A stretch of DNA of 64,000 bases from Sphingomonas endophytica (GCF_014199415.1 NZ_JACIJN010000008.1:1-64000), one strand, 5' to 3'; shown: positions 46,940-57,065, numbered from the stretch's first letter. The notes: generated by a model from the letters alone, not told the origin. Program-made: numbers and translations.

Positions 46940-47752
46940 ATGCCATCACATTCCGGCCTGTTCACCGTCATCGAACGCGCGGCGCGCAAGGCCGCGCCGC
47001 GGCTGCGTCGCGACTTCAACGAGGTCCAGCACCTGCAGGTCAGCCGCAAGGGCCCGGCCGATTTCGTCAGCCAGGCCGATCAGCGCTGCGAACGGACGCT
47101 GTACGACGAACTGTCGAAGGCGCGCCCCGACTGGGGCTTCGTCATGGAAGAAGGCGGGACGATCGAGGGTGATCCGAACAAGCCGCGCTTCATCATCGAT
47201 CCGCTCGACGGCACGTCGAACTTCCTCCACGGCATCCCGCATTTCTGCATCTCGATCGCGGTCGAGGAGCCGATGCCGAACGGCAAGCGCGAGATCACGA
47301 CCGCGCTCGTCTATCAACCGCTGACCGACGAAAGCTTCTGGGCCGAAAAGGGTCGCGGCGCATGGTTGCAGGACCAGCGGCTGCGTGTTTCCTCGCGCCG
47401 CGAGACCTCGGAGGCGCTGATCGCCACCGGCATTCCGTTCATGGGCCATGGCGATTTCGTGCAATGGACGCGCATCTTCGGCGCGGTCGCACCGCAGGTC
47501 GCGGGCATTCGCCGGCTCGGCGCAGCGGCGCTCGACCTCGCCTGGGTCGCAGCCGGGCGGTTCGATGGCTATTGGGAGAGCGACCTGAAGCTGTGGGACG
47601 TCGCGGCCGGGATGCTGCTGGTCAAGGAAGCCGGCGGCTACGTCACCGACTTCCGCGGCGGCGACCGCGCGATCGAACGCAACGAATTCCTCGCCGCGAA
47701 CGATGCGCTCCACAACAAGCTGCACAAGATGGTCGCGCAGGCGCTGCGCTGA
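46940..47752 (+). CDS. suhB: Inositol-1-monophosphatase family protein
   Basis: 270 residues. Mg-dependent phosphatase; in E. coli SuhB also joins rRNA antitermination complexes. Metal motifs are EEGG (VMEEGGTIEGD), DPLDGTSNFLHG and, C-terminal, SDLKLWDVAAGMLLVKEAGG. The ATG at 46940 has a strong site from the flanking repeat. The efp-suhB order is common in sphingomonads. The substrate is not certain from sequence. Confidence 0.92.
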   Translation: MPSHSGLFTVIERAARKAAPRLRRDFNEVQHLQVSRKGPADFVSQADQRCERTLYDELSKARPDWGFVMEEGGTIEGDPNKPRFIIDPLDGTSNFLHGIPHFCISIAVEEPMPNGKREITTALVYQPLTDESFWAEKGRGAWLQDQRLRVSSRRETSEALIATGIPFMGHGDFVQWTRIFGAVAPQVAGIRRLGAAALDLAWVAAGRFDGYWESDLKLWDVAAGMLLVKEAGGYVTDFRGGDRAIERNEFLAANDALHNKLHKMVAQALR

Positions 47753-47765
47753 TCCTTCATGCCGG

Positions 47766-47843
47766 CGCCCCGGACTCGATCCGGGGTCTCGCTGCCTCTC
47801 GCGCGATGGGGCGAAGCGGGATCCCGGATCAAGTCCGGGATGT
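47766..47843. repeat. Palindromic element between suhB and the histidine kinase gene
   Basis: CGCCCCGGACTCGATCCGGGG on the left and GGGATCCCGGATCAAGTCCG on the right form nested palindromes between two convergent genes. It belongs to the same family as 52321-52398 and 61218-61303 and may act as a bidirectional terminator. Confidence 0.7.
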
Positions 47844-47852
47844 CCGGCGAAT

Positions 47853-49211
47853 TCAAACCCGCGGCAAGGTGATCGTCGCGACCAGCCCGCCGCCCTCGCG
47901 CGCGGTCAGCACGATCCGCCCGCCGGCCTCCTCGACGATCGCCCGCGCCAGCGCGAGCCCGAGCCCGATCCCGCCGGTATGCCGGTTGCGCGAGCTTTCG
48001 AGGCGGAAGAACGGATCGAACACCTGATCCAGCCGCTCGGGCGGGATGCCCGGTCCGCGATCGGCGACCATGATCGACGCCACGCGCTCGTCCGACGCCA
48101 ACGACACGTCCGCCGCGCCGGCATATTTCACCGCATTCTCGATCAGGTTGCGCACCGCGCGCCGGATCAGCGACGGCCGCAACCGCATCCGCAGCCGCTC
48201 GGCCTCCTCGAACGTCACCGTTTCGCCGATATCGCGGAAATCCTCGACCACCGCATCGACCAGCGCGGCGAGATCGACCTCGGTCTCCGGCTCGCTGGGC
48301 CGGCCGAGCCGGGCCAGCGACAGAATGTCGTCGAGTGTGCGGTTCATTTCCGCGATCGTGTCCGCCATGCGCAGGCGATCCTGATCGTCCTCGACCGACT
48401 CGATCCGCACCCGCAGCGCGGCGAGCGGGGTCCGCAGGTCATGCCCGATCGCGCCGAGCATCCGGTCCTTTTCGTCGAGCATCGCGGTCACGCGCAGTCG
48501 CAAGGCGTTAAAGGCCGCGATCACCGCGCAAACGTCGGGCGGGCCGCTCTCTTCAAGCGGCTCGGGCTTGGCCGCGGGGGAGTAACCGCGCGCCGCCGCC
48601 GCCAGCTCGCGCAGCGGACGCGAGATGCGCCGCGCCACCCACAGCACCGGCACCAGCACCACGACGTACAGGATCAACGTCTGCCCGAGCAGCCGCCAGA
48701 ACAGCCGCAGATCCTCGCGCGGCAGCCCGCCCGCCAGCGCCATCCAGCGTCCGTCGGTGCGCTTCACCGCGATCACGATCGAATCGCGCGGGCCATCCTC
48801 ATGCGCGGCGCGCATCGCCATCCGCCGCTCGAAGCGGCTGAGCGGGATAACATATTGCCACGGCTTGGCGATCGCGACATCGACCGCCGCGACGCGGACC
48901 CCCATGTCCGTCAGCTGACTCGCCAGCTCCCGCGCCACCGCCGGTTGCGTCTGCATCGTCGCGGTGATCGGATCGCGCGGCACCAGCCGGACGCGGCCGC
49001 GATCGCTGACCACCGGTCGTCCCGCGGCTTCCTGATCGAGCGCGTCGGCGATCCGGTACGCGGCCGGCCGCGTGATCTGCGCCATCCGCACCGCGCCACG
49101 CTCGCGCAACAGCAGCGCGAGGTTGATCGCCTGCGCCATGAACAGCGCGAGCGCGACCAGCAGCGCCATCTGCCCCGCCAGACTGCGCGGCCACGGCATG
49201 CGCAGCTTCAC
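47853..49211 (-). CDS. Sensor histidine kinase
   Basis: 452 residues from a GTG overlapping the regulator stop. Two membrane helices (AGQMALLVALALFMAQAIN and LLGQTLILYVVVLVPVLWVA) flank a periplasmic sensor of about 130 residues. HAMP, then HisKA with AIGHDLRTPLAALRVRIE (phospho-His) and HATPase_c with NLIENAVKYAG, DRGPGIP and GGIGLGLALARAIVEEAGGR follow. EnvZ/CpxA-like layout. Signal unknown. Confidence 0.93.
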   Translation of the reverse strand: MKLRMPWPRSLAGQMALLVALALFMAQAINLALLLRERGAVRMAQITRPAAYRIADALDQEAAGRPVVSDRGRVRLVPRDPITATMQTQPAVARELASQLTDMGVRVAAVDVAIAKPWQYVIPLSRFERRMAMRAAHEDGPRDSIVIAVKRTDGRWMALAGGLPREDLRLFWRLLGQTLILYVVVLVPVLWVARRISRPLRELAAAARGYSPAAKPEPLEESGPPDVCAVIAAFNALRLRVTAMLDEKDRMLGAIGHDLRTPLAALRVRIESVEDDQDRLRMADTIAEMNRTLDDILSLARLGRPSEPETEVDLAALVDAVVEDFRDIGETVTFEEAERLRMRLRPSLIRRAVRNLIENAVKYAGAADVSLASDERVASIMVADRGPGIPPERLDQVFDPFFRLESSRNRHTGGIGLGLALARAIVEEAGGRIVLTAREGGGLVATITLPRV

Positions 49212-49930
49212 AGCCGCGTCACGTCCGTCGACAGCGCATAGCCGCCGCCCCACACCGTCTTGATGATCTCGGGGTTCTTGGGGTCGGGTTCGATCTTGCG
49301 GCGCAGGCGGCTGACCTGATTGTCGATCGCGCGGTCGAAGGCGGCGGCTTCGCGTCCCTGCGTCAGGTCGAGCAGCTGATCGCGTGTCAAAACCTGTCGC
49401 GGACGCTGTACCAGCGCCAAAAGCAAGTTGTATTCTCCGGTCGAGAGCGGCACCGACACGCCCTCGCGGTCGACCAACGCGCGTTCGCCGGTCTTGAGCA
49501 CCCAGCCGGCGAAGGCATAGGAGCCGCTCTCCGGCGCATGGTGCCGGACCCCGCCGCCGCCGGCGGTGCGTCGCAGCACGGTCTTGATCCGCGCCGCCAG
49601 TTCACGCGGGGAGAAGGGCTTCACGACATAATCGTCCGCGCCCATCTCCAGCCCGACGATCCGGTCGGTCTCCTCACTCTTCGCGGTCAGCAGGATCACC
49701 GGCGTCTCGCCGGTCGCCCGGACGTGGCGGCACAGCGACAGCCCGTCCTCGCCCGGCATCATGATGTCGAGCACGATCAGGTCGATCGCATAGGCCGCCA
49801 GCCGCGTGCGCGCCGCCTCCGCATCCCCCGCCTGGGTGACGCGAAAGCCCTGCTTGGTCAGATAGCTGGCCAGTGGCTCGCGGATCGACCGCTCGTCATC
49901 GACCAGCAGGAGGTGCGGCATCTCGCCCAT
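49208..49930 (-). CDS. OmpR-family response regulator
   Basis: 240 residues. The receiver (HLLLVDDERSIREPLASYLT, phospho-Asp in LIVLDIMMPGEDG, Thr in ILLTAKSEE, Lys in VVKPFSPRELAARI) is joined to a winged helix (STGEYNLLLALVQRPRQVLT and FDRAIDNQVSRLRRKIEPDP). It precedes its kinase in the operon. ATGs at 49930 and 49921 are both plausible. Targets may include the upstream EF-hand gene on the same strand. Confidence 0.93.
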   Translation of the reverse strand: MGEMPHLLLVDDERSIREPLASYLTKQGFRVTQAGDAEAARTRLAAYAIDLIVLDIMMPGEDGLSLCRHVRATGETPVILLTAKSEETDRIVGLEMGADDYVVKPFSPRELAARIKTVLRRTAGGGGVRHHAPESGSYAFAGWVLKTGERALVDREGVSVPLSTGEYNLLLALVQRPRQVLTRDQLLDLTQGREAAAFDRAIDNQVSRLRRKIEPDPKNPEIIKTVWGGGYALSTDVTRL

Positions 49931-49971
49931 GGTCACGGCACCTGACACAATCGTCGCCACGCGAAAAGGGC

Positions 49972-50469
49972 CTAGCCGATCGGCGCGGCGGCATCGGCGG
50001 GCGGTATCGCGCCGTCATGCGCGCGGCCATGCCCGTGCCCGACGCGCCGCGCGCGCATCAGCAGCATCATCGCCTCGCGCTCCTTCGCGTCGATCCGGCC
50101 GTCATGGTTGGTGTCGATCCGGTCGAAGCGCTTGAGCGCGCGCTCGCGGAACGCCACCTGCGTCTGGTCGGCGTCGCGCCGTGCGCGGCGGGCACCGTCA
50201 GCGTCGTCGCGCGGCGCGGGCGCGCGGCGTTGCGCGCGCCACGCGCGCCGTTCGTCGCGGGTCAGCTTGCCGTCATGGTTGGTGTCCATCGCCGCGAAGC
50301 GCCGGTCGGCATCCGCCGCCGCCTCGTCGCGCGTAACCACGCCGTCGCCATCGTCGTCGGCGTGCTGCATCGGCGCGGGCGGCGGCGCGGCCTGGGCCTG
50401 CACGCTGGCCGCACCCAGCCCGCCCAGCATCGCGGCGCCCAAAGCGGCGGCGGTGATCCACGTCTTCAT
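49972..50469 (-). CDS. Exported EF-hand protein
   Basis: 165 residues. Signal peptide ends VQAQA. Three EF-hand loops are seen: DDDGDGVVTRDE, DTNHDGKLTRDE and DTNHDGRIDAKE, separated by Arg/Ala-rich segments. It would bind Ca2+ in the periplasm. The ATG at 50469 is spaced correctly from AAGGGG; 50475 is possible. It lies 41 bases ahead of the response regulator on the same strand, so it may be part of that signalling operon. Confidence 0.82.
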   Translation of the reverse strand: MKTWITAAALGAAMLGGLGAASVQAQAAPPPAPMQHADDDGDGVVTRDEAAADADRRFAAMDTNHDGKLTRDERRAWRAQRRAPAPRDDADGARRARRDADQTQVAFRERALKRFDRIDTNHDGRIDAKEREAMMLLMRARRVGHGHGRAHDGAIPPADAAAPIG

Positions 50470-50599
50470 CGTCATTCCCCTTCATGCCCGGGGGGCGACC
50501 GGCGCCCCGACCGCTGCCTTGTGCGGCCGGGGCGTCGCGCGAACATGTCGGGCGAGAGGCGAAACTGTCGCGACTTGTATCAACGCCCATGCGCGCCGG

Positions 50600-51238
50600 T
50601 TACTTCGGCGGCGCGATCGCCTTGCCGCGCGCATAGGCGCGCGCCACCGCCGGGCGCGCCGCGATGGTCGCGTGCCAGCGCGCGACATTGGGGAAGTCGG
50701 CGACGTCCTGCCCCTGCGCCTCGGGCAGGATCCACGGGTGGCACGCCATGTCGGCGACCGTGAACTCCTCGCCGGTCACGAACGTCCGCCCCTCCAGCTG
50801 CCGGTCGAGCACGCCGTACAGCCGCGCCGTCTCCTTGACGTAGCGGTCGATCGCGTAGGGTACCTTCTCGGGCGCGAAGCGCGTGAAATGGTGGTTCTGT
50901 CCCAGCATCGGGCCGAGCCCGCCCACCTGCCACATCAGCCATTGCAGCACGTCGACATGCGCGCGCGGATCGCGCCCGCCGAACGACCCGGTCTTGTGCG
51001 CGAGATAGAGCAGGATCGCGCCGCTTTCGAAAACGCTGATCGGCGCGCCGCCGTCGCGCGGCGCGTGATCGACGATCGCGGGCATCCGGTTGTTGGGCGA
51101 AATCTTCAGGAACTCGGGCCGGAATTGCGCGCCCGCGCCGATGTCAACGGGGTGGATCTGGTGATCGAGCCCAGCTTCCTCAAGGAAGATCAGGACTTTG
51201 TGCCCGTTCGGGGTCGGCCAGTAATGCAGGTCGATCAT
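50600..51238 (-). CDS. Glutathione S-transferase, YfcG/Ure2p-like (Nu class)
   Basis: 212 residues from an ATG preceded by AGAGGAG. The thioredoxin-like half (DLHYWPTPNGHKVLIFLEEA, PNNRMPAIVDH, VFESGAILLYLAHKTG) and helical half (WLMWQVGGLGPMLGQNHHF, EFTVADMACHPWI) fit the YfcG group, known for disulfide-bond reductase activity with glutathione. The TPNGHK motif supplies the glutathione-contacting residue. Confidence 0.9.
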   Translation of the reverse strand: MIDLHYWPTPNGHKVLIFLEEAGLDHQIHPVDIGAGAQFRPEFLKISPNNRMPAIVDHAPRDGGAPISVFESGAILLYLAHKTGSFGGRDPRAHVDVLQWLMWQVGGLGPMLGQNHHFTRFAPEKVPYAIDRYVKETARLYGVLDRQLEGRTFVTGEEFTVADMACHPWILPEAQGQDVADFPNVARWHATIAARPAVARAYARGKAIAPPK

Positions 51239-51424
51239 TGCGTTGCGCTCCTCTTGTCGTGGGCGTGTACCGCACATCGCTCCGACATTGCGGTCCGTTC
51301 CCCAAACCGGCTTGCGACGATGCCGGGAAGCGACACCTGCTTGCAGCGCGGCAACAAAAGATTATGAAGCTGGGTTAAGAAGTTGCTGGGGGGCGACGTG
51401 ACAGGGAAAGATAACGGGGCGGCG

Positions 51425-52252
51425 ATGGTGGAGGTGCGCTACGTGCCGCCGGGCGAACGGCTGGCGCGCTACGTCACCGGCTATCATCGTTTCGCGGCGC
51501 CGGTGTGTCCGACGCGCGAGATGCGCGATGCGTTCTTCCCGAGCGTCGCGACGATCCGCGTCTCGCTGCGCAACAGCCCGTCATGGTCGCTGCGGATCGG
51601 CAGCCGGCTGGTCGATCCGATGCCCGCGGTCGCACTGACCGGCCCGACCAGCTATGCGGGATATCTCACCTGCCACGGCGGCGAGCTTGTCGGCGTCGGG
51701 CTGCTGCCGCTCGGCTGGGCGCAGATTTTCGGCGGCGACGTCTCACGCTACGCCAATCGCGTGATCGCGCTCGACGACATCGATCCCGGCGCGACGATGC
51801 TGCGCGAGGCGCTCGAGAGCGGGCAGCCGTTCGACGCGGTGTTCGAGGCGTGGCTGGAGGCGCGGCTCGACCGCCGCCCGCCCGCCGATCCGCGCATCGA
51901 GGTGCTCTGCGAGCTGCTGCGCGATCCCGCCACGACGCGGATTGAGTCGGTGGCCGAAGCGCTCGACCTGTCGCCGCGCGCGCTGGCGGCGATGACGCGC
52001 TTCAACTTCGGCTTCACCCCCAAATTGTTGCTCCGCCGCACGCGCTTTCTGCGCGCGGTGACGACGGTGCTGACCGAGCCCGAGGCGGGGCCGGCGGCGC
52101 TGGAGGCGGCGGGCTATTGGGATCGGTCGCACTTCCTGCGCGACAGCCATTTGTTCCTCGGCTGCTCGGTGCGCGAATTCACTCGCCGGCGCGGGCCGCA
52201 CAACCAGGTCGCGATCATGGCGCGCGTGCAGGCGTTCGGCACGCCCGTTTAG
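51425..52252 (+). CDS. AraC-type regulator with DUF6597-like N-terminal domain
   Basis: About 275 residues. The N-terminal part (RYVPPGERLARYVTGYHRFA, GYLTCHGGELVGVGLLPLGW) is like DUF6597 domains. The C-terminal HTH is recognisable but worn (IESVAEALDLSPRALAAMTR, PKLLLRRTRFLRAVTTVL, GYWDRSHFLRDSHLFLGCSV). A TTG at 51383 and GTG at 51398 are alternative starts. It is divergent from the GST gene across about 190 bases. Confidence 0.75.
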   Translation: MVEVRYVPPGERLARYVTGYHRFAAPVCPTREMRDAFFPSVATIRVSLRNSPSWSLRIGSRLVDPMPAVALTGPTSYAGYLTCHGGELVGVGLLPLGWAQIFGGDVSRYANRVIALDDIDPGATMLREALESGQPFDAVFEAWLEARLDRRPPADPRIEVLCELLRDPATTRIESVAEALDLSPRALAAMTRFNFGFTPKLLLRRTRFLRAVTTVLTEPEAGPAALEAAGYWDRSHFLRDSHLFLGCSVREFTRRRGPHNQVAIMARVQAFGTPV

Positions 52253-52320
52253 GGCCCATCTACATCTAGGGCTTCGAAGCTGACCGCCCTGATTTATAAT
52301 CGAGACATTCCCTCGTTCGT

Positions 52321-52398
52321 CGCCCCGGACTTGATCCGCGGCCCCGCTTTTGCCGACAGAAGGAAGAAGCGGGATCCCGGATCAAGTCCGGGATGACG
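52321..52398. repeat. Palindromic element between two convergent genes
   Basis: CGCCCCGGACTTGATCCGCGG and CCCGGATCAAGTCCGGGATG form a long inverted repeat with an internal GCTTTTGCCG turn. Same family as 47766 and 61218. Confidence 0.75.
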
Positions 52399-52477
52399 AA
52401 AGAAGGCAGGTGATCCGTCAATGTCGATCCGCCGTAGCGACGGCCCGATCATTACCCGTCAGCATGGCGTCGCCCAC

Positions 52478-53710
52478 TCACCCCAGCGCGCGGTCGTCGA
52501 ACATCCCGAACATCAACGTCGAGGCATAATAACGGATCGCGCGATCGCGCTCCATGCTCCACGCCCACTTACGCATGTCGAACGCGGCGTTGAGCATCCC
52601 CATCAGCGCCTGCGACGCGATCAGGCTGTCGACCGGGCGCACCGTTCCCTCGGCGATCCCGTCCATCATCGTCCCCGCAAAGCGCCGCGCGATCCGCGTC
52701 GAGCGGTCGATCATCTGCTGCCGCTCGCCTGCCGGCAGCCCGCTCAGCGCGGTGGTGCGCAACAGTGACTCGCGCTCCGAAAATTGCACCGCAACCAGCG
52801 TCGCGACCGTGTCGCACAGCCGTTGCCAATGGCTCCCGCCGCGCTCGTCGGCGAGCCGCTGCGTCGCCGCGATCGTGTCGAAGCTGCGGCGATAGCAGGC
52901 GACGACCAGATCGTCCTTGGCGTCGAGATGGTGGTAGAAGCTGCCCTTGGTGACGTTCAGCTCCGACGCGATCCGCTGCACCGAGGCGCCGCGATAGCCC
53001 AGTTCGTTGATGAGCCGCGTCGCCGCGAGCAGGAACGCCTCGCGCCCCGGCACCGGATCGTCGTGCGGCAGCGCCACCGCCGCCGGGTCCCAGCCGGCAC
53101 CCTCCACCGCCAGCCCGTCGCGCAGCAAGGCGGTCAACCGCGCCGCCGCGCGCGGATATTGGTCGACCTCGTAGCGCGGCAACCACAACGGCAGCCAGAA
53201 GATGTTCTCGAGCAGCACATGCGCGCGCGCACCGGCCAGATCGGTCGCCGCGCGTGACAGCCCGCTGCCCCACAAAGCGCGCGTCCGCCGGAACACCTCG
53301 CGCCAGCGGTTCATCAGCGTTGCGCGCATCGGTTCGTCCATCGCCCGCAGGTCGGACAGCACCGCCAGCGCGCGTTCCTCACCGCGCTCGATCCGCATCA
53401 GCCGCTCGACGTTGAGCGTCACCATCCGCGCGACCCGCGCCTGCGGGGTGGCCGCGCGCGCGGCCTCGTCGAGCATCGCCATCAAGCTGTCGAGCGTCTG
53501 CTCGAACGCCGCGGCGGCCAGTTCCTCCTTACGCTTGAAATAATAGGTCACGCTGGTGGTGTTCAGCCCGACGCGGCGCGCGACATCGGCGAAGGTCATC
53601 CCCTTCGCGCTCTGCTCGTTGATCGCGTCGGCGGCGGCGGCGAGGATCGCCTGGCGCTTCTCGCGAAAGCGCCGCGTGCTGCCGGTTTCTTCGGTCGTGA
53701 TATCCCCCAT
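52478..53710 (-). CDS. Tandem TetR-family regulator (two TetR units in one chain)
   Basis: 410 residues, double the usual 190-220. The first HTH is [40 protein letters not shown]; the second starts at about 225 with [40 protein letters not shown]. Each is followed by a ligand-binding helical domain. It is divergent from the acyl-CoA dehydrogenase operon 135 bases away and probably represses it, with an acyl-CoA as inducer by analogy with FadR/PsrA. Confidence 0.88.
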   Translation of the reverse strand: MGDITTEETGSTRRFREKRQAILAAAADAINEQSAKGMTFADVARRVGLNTTSVTYYFKRKEELAAAAFEQTLDSLMAMLDEAARAATPQARVARMVTLNVERLMRIERGEERALAVLSDLRAMDEPMRATLMNRWREVFRRTRALWGSGLSRAATDLAGARAHVLLENIFWLPLWLPRYEVDQYPRAAARLTALLRDGLAVEGAGWDPAAVALPHDDPVPGREAFLLAATRLINELGYRGASVQRIASELNVTKGSFYHHLDAKDDLVVACYRRSFDTIAATQRLADERGGSHWQRLCDTVATLVAVQFSERESLLRTTALSGLPAGERQQMIDRSTRIARRFAGTMMDGIAEGTVRPVDSLIASQALMGMLNAAFDMRKWAWSMERDRAIRYYASTLMFGMFDDRALG

Positions 53711-53845
53711 GACGTAGCGTTAGCATGGCTCGTTTCGAAGATGCAGTCCTTTTCTTCATCGCGTGTCACTCCCGCGAACATCGGCTTTACCGAACATCGG
53801 GTATGGCCTACATCATGGCGCCGACAGCCATGGAGAGGAAGCGCG

Positions 53846-55081
53846 GTGGATTTCACCCTCAGCGAACGCGAGACGCATTTCCGCGACCGGGTACGCGATT
53901 TCATCGCTCAAGAGATCGCGCCGCGCCGCGCCGAGCATGACCGCCAGCATCACGACGACAATCCGTGGAAGGTGCTCCCGGTCATCGAGGACGTGAAGGT
54001 GCGGGCGAAGGCCGCCGGGCTGTGGAATTTCTTCATGCCGCCGCACTCGGGTCAGACCCATGTCGACGACACGTTCGTGTTCGAGGGCACCCAGCTCTCG
54101 AACCTCGAATATGCGCTCTGCGCCGAGGAGATGGGGCGGATCGACTGGGCGAGCGAGTGCTTCAACTGCTCCGCCCCCGATACCGGCAACATGGAGGTGC
54201 TGCACCGCTACGGCACGCTGGCGCAGAAGGAGCAATGGCTGCGGCCGCTGATGCACGGCGAGGTCCGCTCGGTCTTTCTGATGACCGAGCCCGCGGTCGC
54301 CTCGTCCGATGCGACCAATATCGAGACGCGCATCGATCGTGACGGCGACCATTACGTCATCAATGGCCGCAAATGGTGGTCGTCGGGGATTGGCGACCCG
54401 CGGTGCCGGATCGGCATCCTGATGGGCAAGACCGACACCGGCGCGAAGCGGCACCAGCAGCAGAGCATGGTATTGGTGCCGCTCGACACGCCGGGCGTGC
54501 GGATCGAGCGGATGCTGTCGGTCTATGGCTATGACCATGCCCCGCACGGGCACGGCGAGGTCAGCTTCACCGACGTGCGCGTGCCGGTCGACAACATCCT
54601 GCTTGGCGAGGGCAGGGGGTTCGAGATCGCGCAGGGCCGGCTCGGGCCGGGGCGCATCCACCATTGCATGCGCACGATCGGCGTCGCGGAGAGTGCGATC
54701 GAGGCGATGGCGCGGCGGCTCGTCTCCCGCACCGCGTTCGGCAAGCGCATCGCCGACCACAGCGTCTGGGAAGAGCGGATCGCGCGCGCGCGGATCGATA
54801 TCGAGATGACGCGGCTGCTCTGCCTCAAGGCCGCCGACATGATGGACAAGGCCGGCAACAAGGCCGCGCAGCAGGAAATCGCGATGATCAAGGTGCAGGC
54901 GCCGAACATGGCGCTGCGCATCCTCGACGATGCGGTGCAGGCGCATGGCGGCGCGGGTGTATCGGGCGACTTCGACCTCGCGCATGCTTGGGCGTCGATG
55001 CGCACGCTGCGCTTCGCCGACGGCCCGGACGAGGTTCACGCCCGCGCGATCGCGCGCCACGAGTTCGGCAAATACGCATGA
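53846..55081 (+). CDS. Acyl-CoA dehydrogenase
   Basis: 411 residues from a GTG with GGAGAGGAA upstream. FAD-dependent alpha,beta-dehydrogenation of acyl-Co[81 protein letters not shown] and [20 protein letters not shown] are family motifs. It is similar to ACAD10/11-type long forms, which pair with a phosphotransferase, as here. First gene of a three-gene operon. Confidence 0.93.
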   Translation: MDFTLSERETHFRDRVRDFIAQEIAPRRAEHDRQHHDDNPWKVLPVIEDVKVRAKAAGLWNFFMPPHSGQTHVDDTFVFEGTQLSNLEYALCAEEMGRIDWASECFNCSAPDTGNMEVLHRYGTLAQKEQWLRPLMHGEVRSVFLMTEPAVASSDATNIETRIDRDGDHYVINGRKWWSSGIGDPRCRIGILMGKTDTGAKRHQQQSMVLVPLDTPGVRIERMLSVYGYDHAPHGHGEVSFTDVRVPVDNILLGEGRGFEIAQGRLGPGRIHHCMRTIGVAESAIEAMARRLVSRTAFGKRIADHSVWEERIARARIDIEMTRLLCLKAADMMDKAGNKAAQQEIAMIKVQAPNMALRILDDAVQAHGGAGVSGDFDLAHAWASMRTLRFADGPDEVHARAIARHEFGKYA

Positions 55082-56097
55082 GCGACCTCGACACCGCGCG
55101 GCTCGGCGCGTGGCTGGCGGCGCATGTCCCCGGTGCCGGCGCGGTCACCGGCGAGCAGCGGCTTGAGGGCGGGCAATCCAATCCCACCTACCGCATCGAT
55201 ACTGACAACGGCAGCTACGTGCTTCGTCGTAAGCCGGTCGGTACGCTGCTGCCGTCTGCGCATCAGGTCGACCGCGAATATCGCGTGATCGCCGCGCTTT
55301 ACCCGACCGGCTTTCCCGTCCCGCGTCCCTACGGCCTGTGCATGGACGATGCGGTGATCGGCTCGGCCTTTTACGTGATGGCGATGGTTGAGGGGCGGAC
55401 GATCTGGGACGGCACGATGCCCGATCTCACCCCCGATCAGCGCCGCGCGCATTACGAGGCGATGATCGACACGCTCGCCGATCTCCACAACACCGATCAT
55501 GTCGCGAACGGGCTCGAGGATTACGGCCGCCCCGGCAATTATTTCGAACGGCAGGTCGCGCGCTGGACCAAACAATATCGCGGCGCCGAGACCGAGCCGA
55601 TGCCGGCGATGGAGAAGCTGATCGACTTTCTGCCGCGCACCGTCCCCGCGCAGGAGCGGACCAGCATCGTCCATGGCGACTATCGCGTCGACAATCTCCG
55701 CTTCGCGCCGGGCACTCAGCCCCGCGTCGCGGCGGTGCTCGACTGGGAATTGTCGACGCTCGGCGATCCGGTCGCCGATCTCACCTATTTTCTGATGAGC
55801 TGGGTGACCGAGCCCGAAGGCCGCTCGGGCGTGCTCGGCCGCACCGGCGCGGCGACCGGCATTCCCGAAATGACGGAGATGCTGGCGCGCTATTGCGCGC
55901 GCACCGGGCGCAGCGCGCCGATCGCGCTCGACTGGTATTTCGCCTTCAACCTCTTCCGCCTCGCCGGGATCGTGCAGGGCATCAAGAAGCGCATCGTCAC
56001 CGGCACCGCCGCCAACCCGCGCGCCCACGAGACGGCGGCACGCATGGGCGGGCTGGTCGATGCCGCCTGGCATTTCGCGCAAAGGGCAGGGGCGTGA
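55078..56097 (+). CDS. Phosphotransferase of the aminoglycoside/ACAD10-11 type
   Basis: 339 residues, ATGA overlap with the dehydrogenase gene. [43 protein letters not shown] (Brenner motif, catalytic Asp) and [20 protein letters not shown] are seen. In animals, ACAD10/11 fuse this kinase to the dehydrogenase and degrade 4-hydroxy acids through a 4-phosphoacyl-CoA. The bacterial pair may do the same on separate chains. Confidence 0.9.
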   Translation: MSDLDTARLGAWLAAHVPGAGAVTGEQRLEGGQSNPTYRIDTDNGSYVLRRKPVGTLLPSAHQVDREYRVIAALYPTGFPVPRPYGLCMDDAVIGSAFYVMAMVEGRTIWDGTMPDLTPDQRRAHYEAMIDTLADLHNTDHVANGLEDYGRPGNYFERQVARWTKQYRGAETEPMPAMEKLIDFLPRTVPAQERTSIVHGDYRVDNLRFAPGTQPRVAAVLDWELSTLGDPVADLTYFLMSWVTEPEGRSGVLGRTGAATGIPEMTEMLARYCARTGRSAPIALDWYFAFNLFRLAGIVQGIKKRIVTGTAANPRAHETAARMGGLVDAAWHFAQRAGA

Positions 56098-56894
56098 GGC
56101 GCTTCGCGGGCAAGTCGATCGTCGTCACCGGCGCGGGCTCGGGGATCGGTCGCGCGGCGGCAATGCTGTTCGCTGCCGAGGGCGGGCAGGTGGTCGTCGC
56201 CGACGTCACCGATCAGGCAGAGGAGACGGCGCAGACGATTGTCGCCGCGGGTGGCGTGGCGGCGGCGATCCGCATGGATGCCGGCGACGAAGGCGATGTC
56301 GCCCGCACCATCGCGCTCGCGGTCGACCGCTTCGGCGGCCTCGACGTGATGTTCGCCAACGCCGGCATCTCGGGCGGGATGGCAAACATCTTCGATACGG
56401 ATGTCGCGCTGTTCGCCGAGGTGCTGCGCGTCAACCTGATCGGCCCGTGGCTGGCGGTTAAGCACGCCGCGCCGCTGATCGCGGCACGCGGCGGCGGGGC
56501 GATCGTGCTGACTGCCAGCGTCGCCGGGATGCGCTCGGGCGCGGGCTCCCCCGCTTATTCGGCGTCCAAAGCCGGCGTCATCAACCTCGCCACGACCGCC
56601 GCGCAGCAATTGTCGGGCTCAGGGGTGCGAGTGAATGCGCTCTGCCCCGGTCTCACCGAGACCGGCATGACCCGGCCGACGTTCGACTACGCGCGCGACG
56701 CCGGCAAGCTGGACCGCCTCGGCCGCCTCAACCCGCTGCGCCGCGGCGCGCAGCCCGAGGAACTGGCCCGTGTGGCGCTGTTCCTCGCCAGCGACGAGGC
56801 GAGCTACGTCAACGGTCAGGCGCTCGCAGCGGACGGCGGCCTCTCGTCGAGCCACCCGGTGACACGACAGGATTACGGCAAGACCGCGGTCTGA
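56094..56894 (+). CDS. Short-chain dehydrogenase/reductase
   Basis: 266 residues from a GTG overlapping the kinase stop (GTGA). TGAGSGIGRAAAMLFA (cofactor), NAGISGG, the catalytic Ser in VLTASVAGMRSGAGS and YSASKAGVINL (Tyr/Lys) are intact. Probably NAD(P)-dependent oxidation in the same hydroxy-acid or fatty-acid route. A REP-like repeat follows. Confidence 0.92.
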   Translation: MRRFAGKSIVVTGAGSGIGRAAAMLFAAEGGQVVVADVTDQAEETAQTIVAAGGVAAAIRMDAGDEGDVARTIALAVDRFGGLDVMFANAGISGGMANIFDTDVALFAEVLRVNLIGPWLAVKHAAPLIAARGGGAIVLTASVAGMRSGAGSPAYSASKAGVINLATTAAQQLSGSGVRVNALCPGLTETGMTRPTFDYARDAGKLDRLGRLNPLRRGAQPEELARVALFLASDEASYVNGQALAADGGLSSSHPVTRQDYGKTAV

Positions 56895-56903
56895 GCACAA
56901 TCC

Positions 56904-56980
56904 CGTCGTTGCGAGCGCAGCGAAGCAATTCAGCGCGTCCTGATCCGGCACTGGATTGCTTCGCGACGCGCGCAATGACG
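56904..56980. repeat. REP-like palindromic repeat, copy 3
   Basis: Same unit as 41448 and 44375, diverged in both arms (CGTCGTTGCGAGCGCAGCG; CGCGACGCGCGCAATGACG) but keeping GCGTCCTGATCCGGCACTGG in the centre. Confidence 0.8.
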
Positions 56981-57065
56981 CATGAGGTTCTCGATCGCCT
57001 TCCGCCCCGCCGGGAACGCGCGCGGCTAACCTGTGTTGACCCTCCATCCACAGGAGAGTCGCCCG

